This document shows, piece by piece, positions 15,443-24,591 of a stretch of 37,683 bases of DNA. Numbering within the stretch: position 1 is the stretch's first letter; each line of letters starts with the position of its first letter. The notes under the pieces are model-generated. The model searched no databases, was not told where the DNA came from, and saw only the letters and a program-made list of their open reading frames with translations. Both the position numbers and the translations under genes were made by a program. The stretch spans positions 1-37,683 of the forward strand of contig JAFXPY010000039.1 in NCBI GenBank assembly GCA_017527495.1, given 5' to 3'. Source of the DNA: Paludibacteraceae bacterium. GTDB lineage: Bacteria > Bacteroidota > Bacteroidia > Bacteroidales > Paludibacteraceae.

Positions 15443-17272
15443 ATGCAGAAAAGACATTTCATATTATATTCATTGCTATTGATTAGCTTTGTATCAGCAT
15501 GGGCGGACGACATAACTTTCAAAGCCAATGCCCCTTCAACAGTAGTGGCTGGGCGTCAGTTCCAACTTACCTATACTATCAATTCTCAATCGAAAGATCT
15601 TCGTGCACCCGAATTTACTAATTTTGATGTTCTGGCAGGTCCTTTCACAAGTAGTAGCCAAAGTGTGTCTTGGATTAACGGACAACACACTTCAACATAC
15701 GAACAAACATACACATACACACTCGTTGCCAATAAAGAAGGAGAATACACCATCCAACCGGCAACAATAAGTGCAAACGGAAAGACATATACCTCCAATG
15801 GACTAAAGATTAAAGTTCTACCACCCGACAGCAACACCCAACCAAGCAATACACAGCCACAACGCTCACAAGCGTCCGGTGGCTCGTCGAACATCTCGTC
15901 GGAAAATCTTTTTGTCAGAACAATAGTGAACAAAACTCGCGTACACGAACAAGAATGTCTCTTGATTTCATATCGTCTCTACACCCTCGTTGATGTCATT
16001 CAACTTACAGGGAACACCAAGATACCCGATTTCGATGGGTTCATCAAACAAGAGATAGACCTTGGCAACAATAACCAGCTTGAATTAGAGCACTATAATG
16101 GTCGCAACTATCAGGCTATCACACTTTATCAAGCACTACTCTACCCGCAACATAGCGGCGACATTGAAATTCCACAAGCAAAATTTGAAGCTATCGTCAG
16201 AGTCAGAAATCAAGCTCAAGTGAGAAGTATTTTTGACAGCTTCTTCGACACTTATACCAATGTTTCAAAACAGCTTACAGCAGCAGGAACGACAATACAT
16301 GCACAAGCCCTGCCGGGCGGAAAGCCATCAAGTTTTCTTGGCGGTGTGGGTACTTTCGACCTTGCTTCTTCAATCAACAGCAACAACATCAAAACAAATG
16401 ACGCAATCACTCTCACACTTGAAATCAAAGGAACGGGCAATATAAAACTCATCAAGACACCATCTGTTGATTTCCCTGAAGGCTTTGAACTATACGACCC
16501 GAAAATCACCAACAACGTAAAGACCACAACACAAGGTGTGAGCGGCACAAAGAAAATTGAATATTTAGCTATTGCGCGCAACAATGGAGACTTCACCATT
16601 CCACCAATCGAAATGAGCTATTTCGACACCAAAGAAAAAACTTACAAAACACTCCGCACACCGGCATACAACATACATGTTGAAAAAAGTGCTGACGACA
16701 ATAATTCACAACAATCCAATGTGTTTGTTGCTAACAAAGAAGACATTAAATCACTCAATTCAGACATACGCTACATCAATACCAACCCTCTCAAAGTTCA
16801 AAAACAAGAATCTATACGGATTGGTTCATTGACTTTCTGGTTGCTTTACCTTGTTCCGTTGTTGATCTCAATCGTGCTATTCATCATTTTCCGCAAGCAA
16901 ATTCGCGACAATGCCGACATCAGAAAAGTACGCTATCGCAAGGCAAATAAAGAAGTTCAGAAACGGCTCAAGACAGCTCGTAAATATATGCAAGCCAACG
17001 ATAAAGCTCATTTCTACGATGAAATACTCAAAGCTTCATGGACATATTTGAGCGATAAACTGTCAATACCAACTTCTGAATTGAACAAAGAAAATGTTGC
17101 CGACGCCTTGCGCTCACACAATGCAACCGACGAACTCATTGCACAATTCAAAGACGTTCTTTCGGCAACAGAATTTGCTCAATATGCCCCGGCACAATCA
17201 GAACACGACATGGAAGATATCTACAACAAGACTTCCGACATGATAGAAAACATGGAAAAAATTATAAAGTGA
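15443..17272 (+). CDS. batD: BatD, large membrane-anchored protein
   Basis: The 609-residue protein has a signal peptide (about 1-22) and several beta-sandwich segments typical of BatD (starting ITFKANAPSTVVAGRQFQLTY). One membrane span lies at about 470-490 and a helix-rich C-terminal part faces the cytoplasm, like that of the protein encoded at 11742. The ATG at 15443 is preferred because it directly precedes the signal peptide; the longer reading frame from 15386 would add a non-signal tail. There is a 50-bp gap after batC, the widest inside this operon after the microsatellite gap. It overlaps batE by 1 bp (TGATG). Confidence 0.88.
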   Translation: MQKRHFILYSLLLISFVSAWADDITFKANAPSTVVAGRQFQLTYTINSQSKDLRAPEFTNFDVLAGPFTSSSQSVSWINGQHTSTYEQTYTYTLVANKEGEYTIQPATISANGKTYTSNGLKIKVLPPDSNTQPSNTQPQRSQASGGSSNISSENLFVRTIVNKTRVHEQECLLISYRLYTLVDVIQLTGNTKIPDFDGFIKQEIDLGNNNQLELEHYNGRNYQAITLYQALLYPQHSGDIEIPQAKFEAIVRVRNQAQVRSIFDSFFDTYTNVSKQLTAAGTTIHAQALPGGKPSSFLGGVGTFDLASSINSNNIKTNDAITLTLEIKGTGNIKLIKTPSVDFPEGFELYDPKITNNVKTTTQGVSGTKKIEYLAIARNNGDFTIPPIEMSYFDTKEKTYKTLRTPAYNIHVEKSADDNNSQQSNVFVANKEDIKSLNSDIRYINTNPLKVQKQESIRIGSLTFWLLYLVPLLISIVLFIIFRKQIRDNADIRKVRYRKANKEVQKRLKTARKYMQANDKAHFYDEILKASWTYLSDKLSIPTSELNKENVADALRSHNATDELIAQFKDVLSATEFAQYAPAQSEHDMEDIYNKTSDMIENMEKIIK

Positions 17273-18015
17273 TGAAAAAGATATTTTTATTTACCATATT
17301 GCTTGCATGCACAATAGCACAAGCTCAAGACTATAGTTTTCAGCAAGCCAATCAAGCCTATGCCAACAGCGACTATAAAACGGCTATTTCACTCTATCAA
17401 AGCGTTTTAGATTCTGCCAACCGGTCGACAGAAGTGTACTACAACCTCGGCAATGCCTACTATAAAGACAACGAAATAGGGCTTGCCATTCTCAACTACG
17501 AACGTGCTCTATTGCAAGACCCGTCTAACAAAGATGCCAAATACAATCTTTCGCTTGCTCAGGAACGCATCACTGACAATATAGAGGCTGAGGACGGCTA
17601 TTTTTTGAGTCGCTGGGTGAAAAATCTGATTTTGAAATTGAAAGCTCACACATGGATGTGGATTAGTGTTGCATTATTCTTAATCACACTCATCGGGCTT
17701 TTCATTTTCTTCTTTAGCAAAAATATCGCACTGCGCAAAACAGGTTTTCATTGCGCATGGATAGCCCTATTGTTCAGTATCACAACTCTATCCTTTTGTA
17801 TCGTCAGAAATCAACACGAGACATCACACGACAAAGCAATCGTGCTGTCAAGCATAGTAAATGCCAAAGCATCTCCTGACCACAGCGGAACAGACCTTTT
17901 CGTTTTGCACGAGGGAACAAAAGTGAGCATAACAGATACACTTGGAGAATGGGTTGAAATTGAAGTAGGTAACTACAAAGGATGGATTCAGGCAAAAACA
18001 CTTGAGAGAATATAA
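17272..18015 (+). CDS. batE: BatE, TPR and SH3-like membrane protein
   Basis: The 247-residue protein has a signal peptide (about 1-19), TPR repeats (about 20-110; STEVYYNLGNAYYKDNEIGLA), two membrane spans (about 120-140 and 152-172), and a C-terminal SH3b-like domain (about 190-247) ending GNYKGWIQAKTLERI. This order is the standard BatE layout. The SH3-like domain may bind peptidoglycan or a partner. The start used is the ATG at 17272, which shares a base with the BatD stop. Confidence 0.88.
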   Translation: MKKIFLFTILLACTIAQAQDYSFQQANQAYANSDYKTAISLYQSVLDSANRSTEVYYNLGNAYYKDNEIGLAILNYERALLQDPSNKDAKYNLSLAQERITDNIEAEDGYFLSRWVKNLILKLKAHTWMWISVALFLITLIGLFIFFFSKNIALRKTGFHCAWIALLFSITTLSFCIVRNQHETSHDKAIVLSSIVNAKASPDHSGTDLFVLHEGTKVSITDTLGEWVEIEVGNYKGWIQAKTLERI

Positions 18016-18019
18016 AAAA

Positions 18020-18655
18020 ATGTCAATCATCGATTTAGACAAAGAGATTATACTGACTATCAACAGTTGGCACAATGATTTTTTCGATAATTTCATGTGG
18101 AACTATAGCCAAAAATGGACTTGGCTTGGTTTGTATATTCTTTTGATTGGCTATCTAATCTACACACATAGGAAAAATTCTATATGGCTATTTCTTGCCA
18201 TAGGTGCGGCCTTCGGGCTTGCCGATTGGGGTTCGCATGAATTGAAACATATCTTTATGCGTTTCCGCCCGGCACAAGACCCTGACATCGCTTCAATGAT
18301 TCATATCGTGAATGATTATAGAGGTGGCAAATTTGGTTTCCCTTCTTCTCACGCATGCGACTCATTCGCACTTGCCACATTGGTCAGTCTGATCAATCGC
18401 GACAAAATAGTTACGACAACAATGGTTCTGTGGGCGACACTAAATGCATACAGCAGGATGTACCTTGGAGTGCATTATTTAGGCGATATACTGACGGGTA
18501 TGTTTCTCGGAATACTGATTGCAACAATATGCTACCTACCCCTCTACTACACAAAAAAAAGTGAGCCTATAGCTCAACAAACAAATAGAGAAAAAGCAAG
18601 ATGGAGTCTTCCGACAATGTGGATACTGACAATGATTGTTATTTGTTTTATTTGA
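18020..18655 (+). CDS. PAP2-family membrane phosphatase
   Basis: The 211-residue protein has about five membrane spans and all three motifs of the acid phosphatase/phosphatidic acid phosphatase superfamily: K76 to RP (83-84), PSSH (108-111), and SR (145-146) with His152 and Asp156. Its likely substrates are lipid phosphates such as undecaprenyl diphosphate or a lipid A precursor. It starts 5 bp after batE, so it is probably the last gene of that transcript. The ATG at 18020 fits the family better than an upstream TTG inside batE. Its 3' end overlaps the convergent gene by 8 bp, with no terminator visible between them. Confidence 0.88.
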   Translation: MSIIDLDKEIILTINSWHNDFFDNFMWNYSQKWTWLGLYILLIGYLIYTHRKNSIWLFLAIGAAFGLADWGSHELKHIFMRFRPAQDPDIASMIHIVNDYRGGKFGFPSSHACDSFALATLVSLINRDKIVTTTMVLWATLNAYSRMYLGVHYLGDILTGMFLGILIATICYLPLYYTKKSEPIAQQTNREKARWSLPTMWILTMIVICFI

Positions 18656-19043
18656 TAGAAACAGAATCATGCGCTTCAAACCGTTTTTCAGTCTCAACAC
18701 GCTGACCTTCGATACGACGCCCTTGCGGCATACGCTTCATTGCAGTCATTTTGCGCAAGAAAGATTCATATTGTTGCTCAGTAAGGATAGCCTTCAAATC
18801 AGATAACTTCTGTTTTATCCTCTCATCAGCCTGTTCCTGATTTTGCGGCCGTCCTAATTGAGCGTATTTTAGATTTATGACATATACTTGCTCTACTTGC
18901 TCATCAGTAAGATCAAGATCCTGCTTCAGCATTGCCGTCTGACGCTGAGCTATGTCCTCCGGACTGCGCTGAGGCTTTTCGACATTCTGAGCAAAGATTG
19001 AAAGAGAAACGAATAAGCAATATATTAACAAATATTTACGCAT
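18648..19043 (-). CDS. Small periplasmic protein, DUF4890 or Spy/CpxP-like
   Basis: The 131-residue protein has a signal peptide (MRKYLLIYCLFVSLSIFAQ) and then an almost wholly helical, charged chain. The segment LKQDLDLTDEQVEQVYVINLKYAQ (in two parts) and the later ILTEQQYESFLRKM resemble the LTxxQ-type helices of Spy/CpxP and the DUF4890 proteins of Bacteroidetes. A periplasmic chaperone or stress sensor role is known for the E. coli relatives but is only inferred here. The ATG at 19043 is chosen because it directly precedes the signal peptide. The last codons overlap the PAP2 gene on the opposite strand. Confidence 0.75.
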   Translation of the reverse strand: MRKYLLIYCLFVSLSIFAQNVEKPQRSPEDIAQRQTAMLKQDLDLTDEQVEQVYVINLKYAQLGRPQNQEQADERIKQKLSDLKAILTEQQYESFLRKMTAMKRMPQGRRIEGQRVETEKRFEAHDSVSIK

Positions 19044-19104
19044 ACTTAAAAAATTACAATTTCCGTGCCAAAAAATGTTAAAAAACGGCGTGATGCAATA
19101 AAAA

Positions 19105-19818
19105 ATGAGCAGTAAATCATTTAAATTCAAACAATTTGAGGTTCAACATGACAAATGTGCGATGAAAGTAGGCACAGATGGTGTACTTCTTGGTGCATGG
19201 GTTGCTGCTCAACTGAGCAATACACAACCAAAAATGATATTGGACATAGGTACCGGAAGTGGGCTTATTGCTCTTATGCTGGCACAAGCTTTCAAAAAAA
19301 GTAATATTATTGGCATTGAGATTGACCAACAAGCAGCACAACAAGCGGCCGACAATTTTGAAAAAAGTCCGTGGAACGATAGATTGAAATGTATTCATGC
19401 CGACATCAACACACACAATCAGGCTCAGTACGACTTGATCGTAAGCAATCCACCCTATTTCCAAAATAGCTTGAAAAATCCTCAGCAAGAAAAAGCAACA
19501 GCACGACACACCGGCAACTTGTCTTACCAACAACTCACATCAATCGCAGCCGACATGCTGGAAGACGATGGTCGATTGGCAATTATAATTCCATTTGACT
19601 CCGAAAAACAATTCGTTGATATTGCCGAAAGAAATCTACTTTTTCTGAATAAAGCAATGAGAGTTAGAGGCAATGAAAACAAAGATTTCAAACGCAGCTT
19701 GATGATTTTTTCAAGACATAAGACTGACAATATATCATTTGACGAAATTACGCTTGAAACAACCGACCACCAAAGAACAGAAAAATATCAAATTCTAACT
19801 CAAGACTATTATCTCTAA
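19105..19818 (+). CDS. trmN6: tRNA1(Val) adenine-37 N6-methyltransferase
   Basis: The 237-residue protein is a SAM-dependent methyltransferase. The SAM-binding loop is DIGTGSG (47-53) and the N6-adenine catalytic motif is NPPY (115-118). The N-terminal signature FKQFEVQHDKCAMKVGTDGV is typical of the YfiC/TrmN6 group, which methylates A37 of tRNA1(Val) in E. coli. The acyltransferase gene follows after 2 bp, so the two share a transcript, ended at 20909-20942. The divergent spacer to the small periplasmic gene is only 61 bp, and I see no exact promoter box in it. Confidence 0.88.
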   Translation: MSSKSFKFKQFEVQHDKCAMKVGTDGVLLGAWVAAQLSNTQPKMILDIGTGSGLIALMLAQAFKKSNIIGIEIDQQAAQQAADNFEKSPWNDRLKCIHADINTHNQAQYDLIVSNPPYFQNSLKNPQQEKATARHTGNLSYQQLTSIAADMLEDDGRLAIIIPFDSEKQFVDIAERNLLFLNKAMRVRGNENKDFKRSLMIFSRHKTDNISFDEITLETTDHQRTEKYQILTQDYYL

Positions 19819-19820
19819 TT

Positions 19821-20906
19821 ATGACTGACAAAAAAGAAATATCACTCCTCGTTGATAATTTGCGAATGCCGATGATGATTGGTATTGTGTTTATTCACAC
19901 ACATTTTTTCAAGTATATCGATGCTCATACACTTCAATCTCTATCTGCATACAATGCTGTATCATACATAATTACCGACCTGATATGTCAGTTGTTTGTT
20001 CCTGCTTTTTTCATCATTGCGGGCTATTTTTTCTTCAAAGAAAAACAACTTACACCCGAACTATATCGAACTAAACTCACAAAAAGATTTTTCTCGCTTG
20101 TTATACCATTTCTTTTCTGGAACGCTTTGATGCTTATGATTATGCTTGTACAAGAGAAATATCTTGGTGCAACAAGTTCACGCATGGGTACTATGACTGA
20201 TTATTCTTTCAGCGATTGGCTTTACGCCTTTTTCGACGACAATCGTTCAAGTACTATCTATGATAATCCGGGACAACCGGCAAGCGTACAATTCTGGTTC
20301 ATTAGAGACTTGATTTTGATATGTCTCATCTCACCTTTGATTTATTGGATTGTAAGGACAAACAAGTATTTGAGCCTTGTCTTGCTGACTATCATTTATT
20401 TTCTTCCGTGGCATATTCCTCACATGAACAATCTTTCGATTACTTATTTTGGAATTGGAGTATGGTTGCAAAAATATGATATCGACTTTATAGGCTGTGC
20501 AAAAAAAGGCCTTTGGGGTCTCCTTCTGATTTCTTTAATTGGCATGACAGGCAATTATTTTGCAGAGCAAAATGACATATTATATGCCATCAAAGCATGC
20601 AGAATTGTCTTTATACTCAGTGGATTACTTGTTGTCGTTGCTATAGTGTGCCATTTGCAACAAAAAAGAGGACATCTATTGCCCTCATATATCGAACAAA
20701 GCAGTTTTTTTGTATTTGCCTACCATATTGTTCCGACGGCAATACTTTGTCAGTTGGCATGCCGCCTGTTGCCTCACAATAGTTTATGTCTAATAATTGC
20801 CTACCTGACAATACCTTTTGTCATAACAGCTATCGGAGTGGCTATCAGCATATTCTTGCATCGTTTTATGCCTCGTTTTACGGCTATCATTACCGGCGGA
20901 AGATAA
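19821..20906 (+). CDS. Acyltransferase 3 family membrane protein
   Basis: The 361-residue protein has about ten hydrophobic segments and the N-terminal pattern of acyltransferase 3 proteins: LRMPMMIGIVFIHTHFF, with the His inside the first span, and later VPAFFIIAGYFFF. Such enzymes O-acetylate or acylate sugars of capsule, LPS or peptidoglycan at the inner membrane. The target here is unknown and there are no glycosyltransferases nearby. It is coupled to trmN6 (2-bp gap), with no clear functional link. Confidence 0.82.
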   Translation: MTDKKEISLLVDNLRMPMMIGIVFIHTHFFKYIDAHTLQSLSAYNAVSYIITDLICQLFVPAFFIIAGYFFFKEKQLTPELYRTKLTKRFFSLVIPFLFWNALMLMIMLVQEKYLGATSSRMGTMTDYSFSDWLYAFFDDNRSSTIYDNPGQPASVQFWFIRDLILICLISPLIYWIVRTNKYLSLVLLTIIYFLPWHIPHMNNLSITYFGIGVWLQKYDIDFIGCAKKGLWGLLLISLIGMTGNYFAEQNDILYAIKACRIVFILSGLLVVVAIVCHLQQKRGHLLPSYIEQSSFFVFAYHIVPTAILCQLACRLLPHNSLCLIIAYLTIPFVITAIGVAISIFLHRFMPRFTAIITGGR

Positions 20907-20908
20907 AA

Positions 20909-20942
20909 AAAAAGCTTTTAGAAAACATCTAAAAGCTTTTTT
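20909..20942. terminator. Bidirectional terminator between convergent genes
   Basis: AAAAAGCTTTTAGA (20909-20922) pairs perfectly with TCTAAAAGCTTTTT (20928-20941) around a 5-nt loop. The A-run and T-run on the two sides let it serve both the acyltransferase gene and the slyD gene, whose stop lies 17 bp away. Confidence 0.88.
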
Positions 20943-20958
20943 CAAATAGTTATTTCTC

Positions 20959-21516
20959 TTAGCAGCCACCGCAGCAGCCACTGTCGCCACAATCACAGTT
21001 TTTGTTTTTGCCTTTACCACAACCTCCGCAGCCACATCCTTTTTCTAAGGATTTAAGCTCTTGCTCTGTTGCGTCTCTAACTGAAATAATTTTTCCTTTG
21101 AAATGTAGATTTTCGCCGGCAAGAGGGTGATTGAGGTCAACCTTTATTTTGTCTTCACCTATTTCGATTATCTGAGCATAGACGACTTGTCCGTCGGTGG
21201 TGTTTAGAGGAACGATAGCAAATTGTTTGACACGCGAATCAAGAGTGCCTTTATCGTCGCAAAACATTTCTTTTTCTAAATCAAGAACGGCAGAATCGTC
21301 ATATTCACCGTATGCATCAGCATAGGAAATAATGAAATCAAATTCATCATCTTCTTTTTTGCCTTCAAGATTTTGTTCAAACTTGGGCAACATAAGGTTG
21401 CGCCCATGGCAATAAACACATGGATTATCAAGCGTGGCTTGCTCCATCAATTCTTCAGGTTGTTCGCCTACATAGAGGTCGTAAACAAGTGTAACAATTT
21501 TGTCTTTAGATATCAT
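20959..21516 (-). CDS. slyD: SlyD-type FKBP peptidyl-prolyl isomerase with metal-binding tail
   Basis: The 185-residue protein has the split FKBP domain and inserted flap of SlyD proteins (VTLVYDLYVGEQPEELME, then NLMLPKFEQNLEG and the motif LNHPLAGENLHFKG). The C-terminal tail has eight cysteines (161, 163, 166, 174, 176, 181, 182 and 185) in a Gly-rich stretch, like the metal-binding tail of E. coli SlyD, which is His- and Cys-rich and gives nickel to hydrogenase; here the tail lacks His. An inserted YADAYGEYDD segment is typical of the family. It is a single-gene transcript on the minus strand, and a direct repeat pair fills most of the gap before it. Confidence 0.9.
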   Translation of the reverse strand: MISKDKIVTLVYDLYVGEQPEELMEQATLDNPCVYCHGRNLMLPKFEQNLEGKKEDDEFDFIISYADAYGEYDDSAVLDLEKEMFCDDKGTLDSRVKQFAIVPLNTTDGQVVYAQIIEIGEDKIKVDLNHPLAGENLHFKGKIISVRDATEQELKSLEKGCGCGGCGKGKNKNCDCGDSGCCGGC

Positions 21517-21525
21517 AAAAGTAAA

Positions 21526-21606
21526 TGTTAGTCAGTAAATGTTAGTTACTTCGTGTTGGTTAGCTTCGCTGTTAGTCAGTAAATGTTAGTTACTTCGTGT
21601 TGGTTA
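21526..21606 (-). repeat. Two perfect 37-bp direct repeats, period 44
   Basis: The 37 bases at 21526-21562 are repeated exactly at 21570-21606, separated by 7 bases (GCTTCGC). Each copy holds GTTAGTCAGTAAATGTTAGT and then TACTTCGTGTTGGTTA, and the motif AAATGTTAGT also occurs just outside on the left. They lie in the leader or promoter region of slyD, 9 bp from its start codon. Confidence 0.9.
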
Positions 21607-21690
21607 ACTGAGCTGTTGAGGCAGATGAAAAAATAAATCAAATAGCTAAATCAATGACCAAATGGTAAATAACCAAATAAACAAATGTCT

Positions 21691-24567
21691 TTACCACCAC
21701 GTTACGCGGGCATTGGTGCTTGAGTTGCTGTTCTTGTCGTATTTCAGGTCTGACAGCATTGAAGCATTTACACCTATATGGAAATTATATGTTTTATATG
21801 GTCCAAATGGTACAAACGATGCAGTCATTGTCCAACAGTGCAAGTCTCGACGCACATTGAAATTGGTGTATGCCATTTTCTTTGCCTCAAAATCATAGTG
21901 TGTTGATGCGCTTACAGACCATCCTTTGCCCAACGATAATGTGCCGGAAAGTGACAAGTTGTTGGTGAATTTCATTTTGTAGTACATCTTGTCATAATCA
22001 AACACATTTGATGGCTTGTAACTAATTGTATAACCTATAGAAATCGACCACTTAATATCTGTTTTTTCATATCCGTCGCTACCCACTGTGCGTGTTTTGT
22101 CTTTCACTTGGTCCGGCATATTGTTTTTTTGTATAGCATTTGGATTGTTTTGTGCAAGAGGATCAACTTCTTCGGGTTGTTCGTCTGTTGTCTTATTATT
22201 TTTGCCTTCGATCCATTGTTTTATTTTATCGTCACTTAAGGTGTAAGACAATGATGTACTTGTACCTAAGAAATGCGGGAACTTACCATGGTTCCAATAC
22301 AACTGGTTAATTCTGACAGGGCGACCTGTTGGCGTCAATCCGTACATATATGGGTCGAATTGTCCTTGCAAGCTCAGAGTATAGTTCATTGGCAATTTCA
22401 GGCGTAGTCTGACATTGAAATTGTTCCAGTTCATACTATCTGCAATGAAATTGTAACCACCGGTTATTGACAAATCATCAATCAGAGATATGACCTTATA
22501 GGCTTGTTTTCCTGTTGTATCGTTGTCGTTGCGTATTTTCATTTCAATGTTGTTGCCAAGTGAGAACGACAGATTTGTTTGTGCTCCTTTGCCCGGGACA
22601 CCATACATAGCTCCTTGAAAACGGTTGTACGATATGGTTTCAAACTGCTGATTGCCATTTGAGTCGGTATAGGGGCGTTGATACTCGCCATAGTAGCCAA
22701 ACCAGCTATTCCCAAAGTCAGGATGGTAGCTGAAACTGATAGACGGAGTCAGTACATGACGGAAACGATCCACTTTGTCGCCAAACCACTTGCGTATTGG
22801 AGTGTAGAAACCATATAACTTGGTTGACAGCGATAATCCTGTACTGAAATCCCAAACACGGTAAAATCCGTTTGTTGTGTCTGCTCGCATTATGTTTTGT
22901 TCATCATCCCATCGTTGGTCTTGCCGCTGGAAATACCACCGCTCCGTATAGGTAATACTTGGAGAGACAGACAGATATTTGAAAAGTGTCCAAGAGGCTT
23001 GAATAGGTATGTTATGTTTCATTCCGGTTTGCCAATCGCGCAAGAAATTCGATTGCATGAGTTTGTTTTCTTTCGTCGTTATGGCAATTTTTGTGTTGAA
23101 GCTGTATTGAATTGAAATTTTTTCATACCATTTTTCTTTACCAATGGCTTTTTTTCGTTTGAAAGGATAAACACGACTCATGGTCAGTGCAACATCAGGC
23201 AGAGTAAGTGATATGGTTGAGTCTTTTGTGCGCTGATTGACAAGTCCGCTCATTGTCAGACTGACAGGTGCATCAGGAAAACGTTGTGAATAACTGATAC
23301 TTGATGACTTAGTGTTTTCTGAATTTAACTGACCATTGTAATAAGAATCAATATCACTACGATTGTAACCTGAGGTTGAAAAATTCACAGAGGCAGAGAA
23401 AGTACTATACTGACTTGCTTTGGCGTCTTGTGAGTGCGACCAAACTATTTGCATATTAGTGTTCTTAGCATAATTGGGCAAATCTCGTTCGCCGATGACG
23501 TCATTACGATAGCTGAAATTGAAATATCCACGAAATTTGTATCGCACTATATAATTAGTTTGTGCAGAAACAGCCCATGTACCTTTGGTATATATATCTC
23601 CTTTGAGTTCAAGGTCAAAATAGTCATTAAAAGCGAAATAATATCCTAAATTATGCAGATAGAATCCGCGAGAGAAATCGTCGCCGTAGCTTGGCATGAT
23701 AAGTCCGGAACTGTATTTCTCAGTAATCGGGAAATAGCCGAAAGGGATGGCAAGTGGCAGAGGCACATCGCCTACTACCATATAGGCAGGTCCTGTGGCA
23801 ATAAAATCGCCCGGCTTTACCTTGGCTTTAGTCAGCGCAAGATAGAAGTGCGGGTGGTCAGTGTCATCACATGTTGTATATCGTCCTCCGGCCATATACA
23901 TATCATTTGAATCACCGGCTTTCTTGGTATTTTCCGAAATTATATATCCTTCTCCTTGTTGTGTTACGGTATGTTTGATATAGCCTTTTTTTGTTTTTAG
24001 GTTGTAGGTCATTTCGTTGGATTCATACTCGTCTTTGCCTTCTTTGAATACGGGTTTTCCGGTGAGGTCGCCGACACTGTCGGTAACACCACGTGCATAG
24101 ACGACGCTACTATCCATGTGAACACGAATAAAAGCAGACTTCAACTGCATATCTTTGTACTGCACATCGCCGCTACCATGCAAATATGCAGTACCATTGG
24201 CATACAGAACAATTGAGTCTTGTGCTGAATAGTCAATCTTAGAATCAAGCGGCTGTTGCTGACGACGGAACTGAATTGAATCGTATTCAGCTTGTTTGAT
24301 AGAATCGAGATAGGCACGACGAGCAATCAGAGAATCGCGATGCGACATTGGCAGTTTGGCAACAGACAAAGAATCTGTTGCAATTTGTGTAACATCTGCG
24401 GAATCAACAAGTTGCGAAGTTATTGAATCTGAAGATATAGTATCCGTTTTCAACGATACACTATCTTTTTGTGCATAAAGCGAGCTGAAACCTACAAAAA
24501 GCAAAAAGACTATTGCACACAAATGCAACAATCTCTGCTGATTAATATGTTTTGCTATTAGATGCAA
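21691..24567 (-). CDS. lptD: LptD-like LPS assembly protein
   Basis: The 958-residue protein has a signal peptide (about 1-32, ending SSLYAQ), a Ser/Asp-rich spacer, an OstA-like periplasmic domain (about 110-230; VLYANGTAYLHGSGDVQYKD) and a long outer-membrane barrel ending in the C-terminal strand. The family member in other Gram-negatives places LPS in the outer leaflet with LptE. The motif GYFPITEKYSSGLIMPSYG is characteristic. No ATG exists in the right place: the frame is open from the stop of the MCE gene, and TTG at 24567 is the best start. It is the last gene after amidase and MCE in one leftward run, and no terminator is seen after it. Confidence 0.87.
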   Translation of the reverse strand: MHLIAKHINQQRLLHLCAIVFLLFVGFSSLYAQKDSVSLKTDTISSDSITSQLVDSADVTQIATDSLSVAKLPMSHRDSLIARRAYLDSIKQAEYDSIQFRRQQQPLDSKIDYSAQDSIVLYANGTAYLHGSGDVQYKDMQLKSAFIRVHMDSSVVYARGVTDSVGDLTGKPVFKEGKDEYESNEMTYNLKTKKGYIKHTVTQQGEGYIISENTKKAGDSNDMYMAGGRYTTCDDTDHPHFYLALTKAKVKPGDFIATGPAYMVVGDVPLPLAIPFGYFPITEKYSSGLIMPSYGDDFSRGFYLHNLGYYFAFNDYFDLELKGDIYTKGTWAVSAQTNYIVRYKFRGYFNFSYRNDVIGERDLPNYAKNTNMQIVWSHSQDAKASQYSTFSASVNFSTSGYNRSDIDSYYNGQLNSENTKSSSISYSQRFPDAPVSLTMSGLVNQRTKDSTISLTLPDVALTMSRVYPFKRKKAIGKEKWYEKISIQYSFNTKIAITTKENKLMQSNFLRDWQTGMKHNIPIQASWTLFKYLSVSPSITYTERWYFQRQDQRWDDEQNIMRADTTNGFYRVWDFSTGLSLSTKLYGFYTPIRKWFGDKVDRFRHVLTPSISFSYHPDFGNSWFGYYGEYQRPYTDSNGNQQFETISYNRFQGAMYGVPGKGAQTNLSFSLGNNIEMKIRNDNDTTGKQAYKVISLIDDLSITGGYNFIADSMNWNNFNVRLRLKLPMNYTLSLQGQFDPYMYGLTPTGRPVRINQLYWNHGKFPHFLGTSTSLSYTLSDDKIKQWIEGKNNKTTDEQPEEVDPLAQNNPNAIQKNNMPDQVKDKTRTVGSDGYEKTDIKWSISIGYTISYKPSNVFDYDKMYYKMKFTNNLSLSGTLSLGKGWSVSASTHYDFEAKKMAYTNFNVRRDLHCWTMTASFVPFGPYKTYNFHIGVNASMLSDLKYDKNSNSSTNARVTWW

Positions 24568-24591
24568 ATTGAAAATGTTGTGTTGTTGTTT

